A stretch of 8,210 nt of DNA, from contig JAJFMO010000133.1 in assembly GCA_020697475.1 (NCBI GenBank), positions 1 through 8,210 of the forward strand, given 5' to 3'. Shown here in pieces: positions 6,461 through 8,210 of the stretch. Every line of letters begins with the position of its first letter. Within the stretch, counting starts at the first letter, position 1. The notes under the pieces are model-generated. The model saw only the letters and a program-made list of their open reading frames with translations, did not search any database and was not told the DNA's origin. The translations under genes were made by a program, and so were the position numbers. The stretch comes from Paenibacillaceae bacterium. GTDB lineage: Bacteria > Bacillota > Bacilli > Paenibacillales > NBRC-103111.

Positions 6461-7360
6461 ATGGGAAAATACCGTCTAACGATTCTGATTACGGCTTTAT
6501 CGTTGATTTTGCTGGGAGTGTACTATTGGAATGAAAGGCCGACGTCCCAGGCGCAAGCCGCCGAACAGGTACGGGAGCGCCCAAGCATCGCCGCCGGCAA
6601 AGAAATTTACGAACAGAACTGCATGTCTTGCCACGCACAAGACGGCCACGGGTTACAAGGGAAATATCCGGACTTGGTCAGCGATCATTTTCGCAAAGGG
6701 GTCGGCAAATCGTTCGTGAAGGCGTATGAGTTCGTCAGCACGAACATGCCGCAGAACGCGCCGGGATCGCTGATGAATGACGAATATCAGTCGGTCGTGA
6801 AATATATCATGTCGTTGAACGGTATTCCGACCGATTTCGTTGATATCGACGACTACTGGGCGAAGAACGAAATCAATGATTTGTTCGACAAAAAGTTCAT
6901 CGACGGGTATACGGTGGACGGCCAGCTCTACTTCAAGCCTCAACAAAATATTACGCGCGGAGAATTCGTCCGCTATTTGGTCAAATCCAAGGAAATGTAT
7001 TTATCCAATGATGTGAACGAGGAGTTGATCGATATCGCAAAATCGAAAGATAAAATATATATTACGACGGCGATAGATTACGGGCTGATCGAAGGATACG
7101 AAGACCATACGTTCCGCCCGAACAAGACGATTACGCGCGCCGAGGTGGCGGCCATCCTCACCCGCAGTGAAGGGCTGCCGGAGCAGACGACCAAGGCGTT
7201 CTCCGACTTGCCGCTTACGCACTGGGCCAATGCCGAAGTCGGCGCGGCGGTCGAGGCGAAGCTGTTCGACGGTTACGACGACGGCAAGTTCCGCCCGTCT
7301 CAGCCGATTACCCGAGGAGAAGCAGCCGGAGTAATCTACCGGTTAATCCATCCATCGTAA
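6461..7360 (+). CDS. Cytochrome c with three SLH domains, cell-wall anchored
   Basis: The 299-residue product is an exported monohaem electron carrier built onto a cell-wall anchor. Residues 5-23 form a hydrophobic export segment; an AQA-A site (31-34) could allow cleavage, otherwise it remains a membrane anchor. A class I cytochrome c domain (about 43-119) has the haem motif CMSCH (Cys54, Cys57, ligand His58) and a likely axial Met96 in STNMPQ. Three SLH repeats follow almost without a linker: about 126-172, 187-232 and 247-296. They carry TRGE (165-168), TRAE (225-228) and TRGE (284-287), the motif that binds pyruvylated secondary wall polymer. The start ATG has GGGGTGA about 8 bases upstream. 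Haem attachment needs the cytochrome c maturation system, which is not in this window. A role in passing electrons through the wall or to an outside acceptor is inferred. The gene seems to be transcribed alone. Confidence 0.93.
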   Translation: MGKYRLTILITALSLILLGVYYWNERPTSQAQAAEQVRERPSIAAGKEIYEQNCMSCHAQDGHGLQGKYPDLVSDHFRKGVGKSFVKAYEFVSTNMPQNAPGSLMNDEYQSVVKYIMSLNGIPTDFVDIDDYWAKNEINDLFDKKFIDGYTVDGQLYFKPQQNITRGEFVRYLVKSKEMYLSNDVNEELIDIAKSKDKIYITTAIDYGLIEGYEDHTFRPNKTITRAEVAAILTRSEGLPEQTTKAFSDLPLTHWANAEVGAAVEAKLFDGYDDGKFRPSQPITRGEAAGVIYRLIHPS

Positions 7361-7464
7361 TCGTCCGGTGAACAAGAAGCAGAGTGGGTAGAATCGTTCT
7401 GAAGGCAATAGAGATCGGAGAGAATGATCCAAACACGCAGCAGCGATTGTTCACCGGACAATTA
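7358..7464. repeat. Long inverted repeat starting at the cytochrome stop codon
   Basis: The left arm (7358-7375) and right arm (7447-7464) pair at 17 of 18 positions, 13 of them in one unbroken run containing GTCCGGTGAACAA. The left arm begins with the TAA stop of the cytochrome gene. The 71-base interior can fold again: GAATCGTTCT (7391-7400) with AGAATGATCC (7421-7430) pairs at 9 of 10 positions, counting one G-U pair. No T-run follows the outer arms, so it is not a plain terminator. It may be a structured 3' untranslated region, a small miniature-transposon-like element (TA at both ends) or a cruciform-forming site. Confidence 0.7.
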
Positions 7465-7477
7465 AATATGGTATACT
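7450..7477 (+). promoter_or_regulatory. Predicted extended -10 promoter of the decarboxylase gene
   Basis: TATACT (7472-7477) matches the -10 consensus at 5 of 6 positions and is preceded by TGG, giving the extended -10 form TGnTATA. TTCACC (7450-7455), 16 bases upstream, is a modest -35 box and lies inside the right arm of the inverted repeat. Transcription would start near 7484, almost at the first base of the hairpin at 7482-7510. Confidence 0.6.
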
Positions 7478-7481
7478 TTGC

Positions 7482-7510
7482 TACGGAAGCTTGGCAATCA
7501 AGCTTCCGTA
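7482..7510 (+). terminator. Perfect 12-bp hairpin with U-rich tail (terminator or mRNA 5' hairpin)
   Basis: TACGGAAGCTTG (7482-7493) pairs perfectly with CAAGCTTCCGTA (7499-7510) around the loop GCAAT, followed by TTTTCTTGTT. By form it is a good intrinsic terminator for transcripts coming from the cytochrome gene. Because the decarboxylase promoter seems to start at the hairpin itself, transcripts from that promoter would carry it as their 5' end, where it could protect the mRNA instead. Confidence 0.75.
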
Positions 7511-7541
7511 TTTTCTTGTTCAGGAAGGAAGCTAGCTTGCC

Positions 7542-8210
7542 ATGGATCAACATCGAACTCCTCTGTTTACCGCTTTGCTCGAACACGCCGGGCGCAATCC
7601 GCTGCCCTTTCATATCCCGGGGCATAAGAAGGGCGCAGGCATGGATCCGGAATTCCGCAGATTTATCGGGGATAACGCCTTGTCGATCGATCTGATCAAC
7701 ATCGCTCCGCTCGATGACCTGCATCAGCCGACAGGAGTCATTGAGGAAGCCCAACGGCTGGCTGCCGAAGCTTTCGGGGCGGATTACACTTATTTCTCCG
7801 TGCAGGGCACGAGCGGGGCGATCATGACGATGATCATGTCCGTATGCTCGCAAGGGGATAAAATCATCGTTCCGCGCAACGTTCACAAATCGATTATGTC
7901 GGCAATCATCTTCAGCGGCGCGAAACCGGTATTTCTCTCCCCCGTTCGCGACCGCACGTACGGAATCGATCACGGGATTACCACCCACGCCGTCAAGCGG
8001 GCTCTGGAGATTCACCCCGACGCCAAGGCGGTATTGGTGATCAACCCGACCTATTTCGGGGTATGCGCGGATTTGAAAGCGATCGTCGAGCTCGTTCACA
8101 GCTATGACATTCCGGTGCTGGTGGACGAGGCGCACGGCGTCCTCACGCACTTCCACGAGGCGATGCCGATATCGGCCATGCAGGCTGGAGCGGACATGGC
8201 CGCTACCAGC
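7542..8210 (+). CDS. Orn/Lys/Arg decarboxylase, N-terminal part (cut by window end)
   Basis: This is the first 223 residues of a fold-type I PLP enzyme of the Orn/Lys/Arg decarboxylase major-domain family, the shorter Gram-positive type like YaaO and SpeA, which makes polyamine precursors such as agmatine or cadaverine in the cytoplasm. Visible landmarks are FHIPGHKKG (23-31), the phosphate-holding VQGTSGA (87-93), RNVHKS (112-117, His115 stacking on the cofactor), NPTYFG (168-173) and VDEAHG (194-199, Asp195 facing the pyridine nitrogen). The window stops at ATS, just where the family's S-x-H-K motif with the PLP lysine is expected. ATG at 7542 is the only start, because an in-frame TAG lies at 7533; AGGAAGG sits about 13 bases upstream. 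Arginine or lysine as substrate cannot be decided. In B. subtilis the relative yaaO lies just before tmk, so tmk may follow here; this is inference. Confidence 0.92.
   Translation, partial: MDQHRTPLFTALLEHAGRNPLPFHIPGHKKGAGMDPEFRRFIGDNALSIDLINIAPLDDLHQPTGVIEEAQRLAAEAFGADYTYFSVQGTSGAIMTMIMSVCSQGDKIIVPRNVHKSIMSAIIFSGAKPVFLSPVRDRTYGIDHGITTHAVKRALEIHPDAKAVLVINPTYFGVCADLKAIVELVHSYDIPVLVDEAHGVLTHFHEAMPISAMQAGADMAATS

Noticed and set aside
7361..7541. T-box or lysine riboswitch before the decarboxylase
   Set aside because: The hairpin with U-rich tail invited this idea, but the T-box GGGTGG-ACCGCG core and lysine-box features are absent, and the likely promoter lies downstream of most of the region.
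7308..8156. 282-codon minus-strand open frame opposite the decarboxylase
   Set aside because: It runs antisense to the decarboxylase motifs and through the structured intergenic region, and its composition is typical of a shadow frame.

Overview
The window reads as a chromosomal segment of a Bacillales bacterium, most likely Paenibacillus or a close relative (Cohnella, Brevibacillus type). The reasons are strong purine-rich ribosome binding sites, sigma-A-like promoters, U-tailed intrinsic terminators, an SLH-domain surface protein, a secreted protein with a copper-amine-oxidase N-terminal (stalk-like) domain, and a YaaO-type Orn/Lys/Arg decarboxylase. By eye the coding DNA is around half G+C. 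I see no rRNA, tRNA, CRISPR array or insertion sequence, and no obviously broken gene. The last gene is cut by the window edge.

Left part (1-5.6 kb, all minus strand), read in the direction of transcription. First is a membrane-anchored beta-lactamase-fold serine hydrolase (5563-4325), followed by its terminator. Next is a secreted stalk-domain protein of unknown role (4145-3240), also followed by a terminator. Then comes an unrecognised 198-residue cytoplasmic protein (3052-2456) with a terminator. Last is a two-gene operon: a LacI-family regulator (2317-1280) overlapping by 4 bases a LarA-like, nickel-pincer racemase/epimerase-family protein (1283-3). A LacI-type operator sits in the spacer of the operon's predicted promoter, so the operon is probably self-regulated.

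Right part (5.8-8.2 kb, plus strand), beyond a divergent intergenic region. First is a small secreted protein with a histidine-rich tail (5813-6310) and a strong terminator. Next is a cytochrome c fused to three SLH domains (6461-7360), the most unusual protein here: a monohaem electron carrier built to sit in the cell wall. After it is a 181-base intergenic region full of structure: a long inverted repeat that starts on the cytochrome stop codon, an extended -10 promoter, and a perfect 12-bp hairpin with a U-rich tail. The start of the Orn/Lys/Arg decarboxylase (7542 to the window end) follows.

Four of the eight genes are predicted to be exported or membrane-anchored (serine hydrolase, stalk-domain protein, His-rich protein, SLH cytochrome), so the middle of the window is an envelope-oriented neighbourhood. 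Apart from the lacI-larA-like pair, each gene appears to be its own transcription unit. I found no clear multi-gene undescribed system; the best candidates for novelty are the SLH-cytochrome c fusion and the structured region after it.
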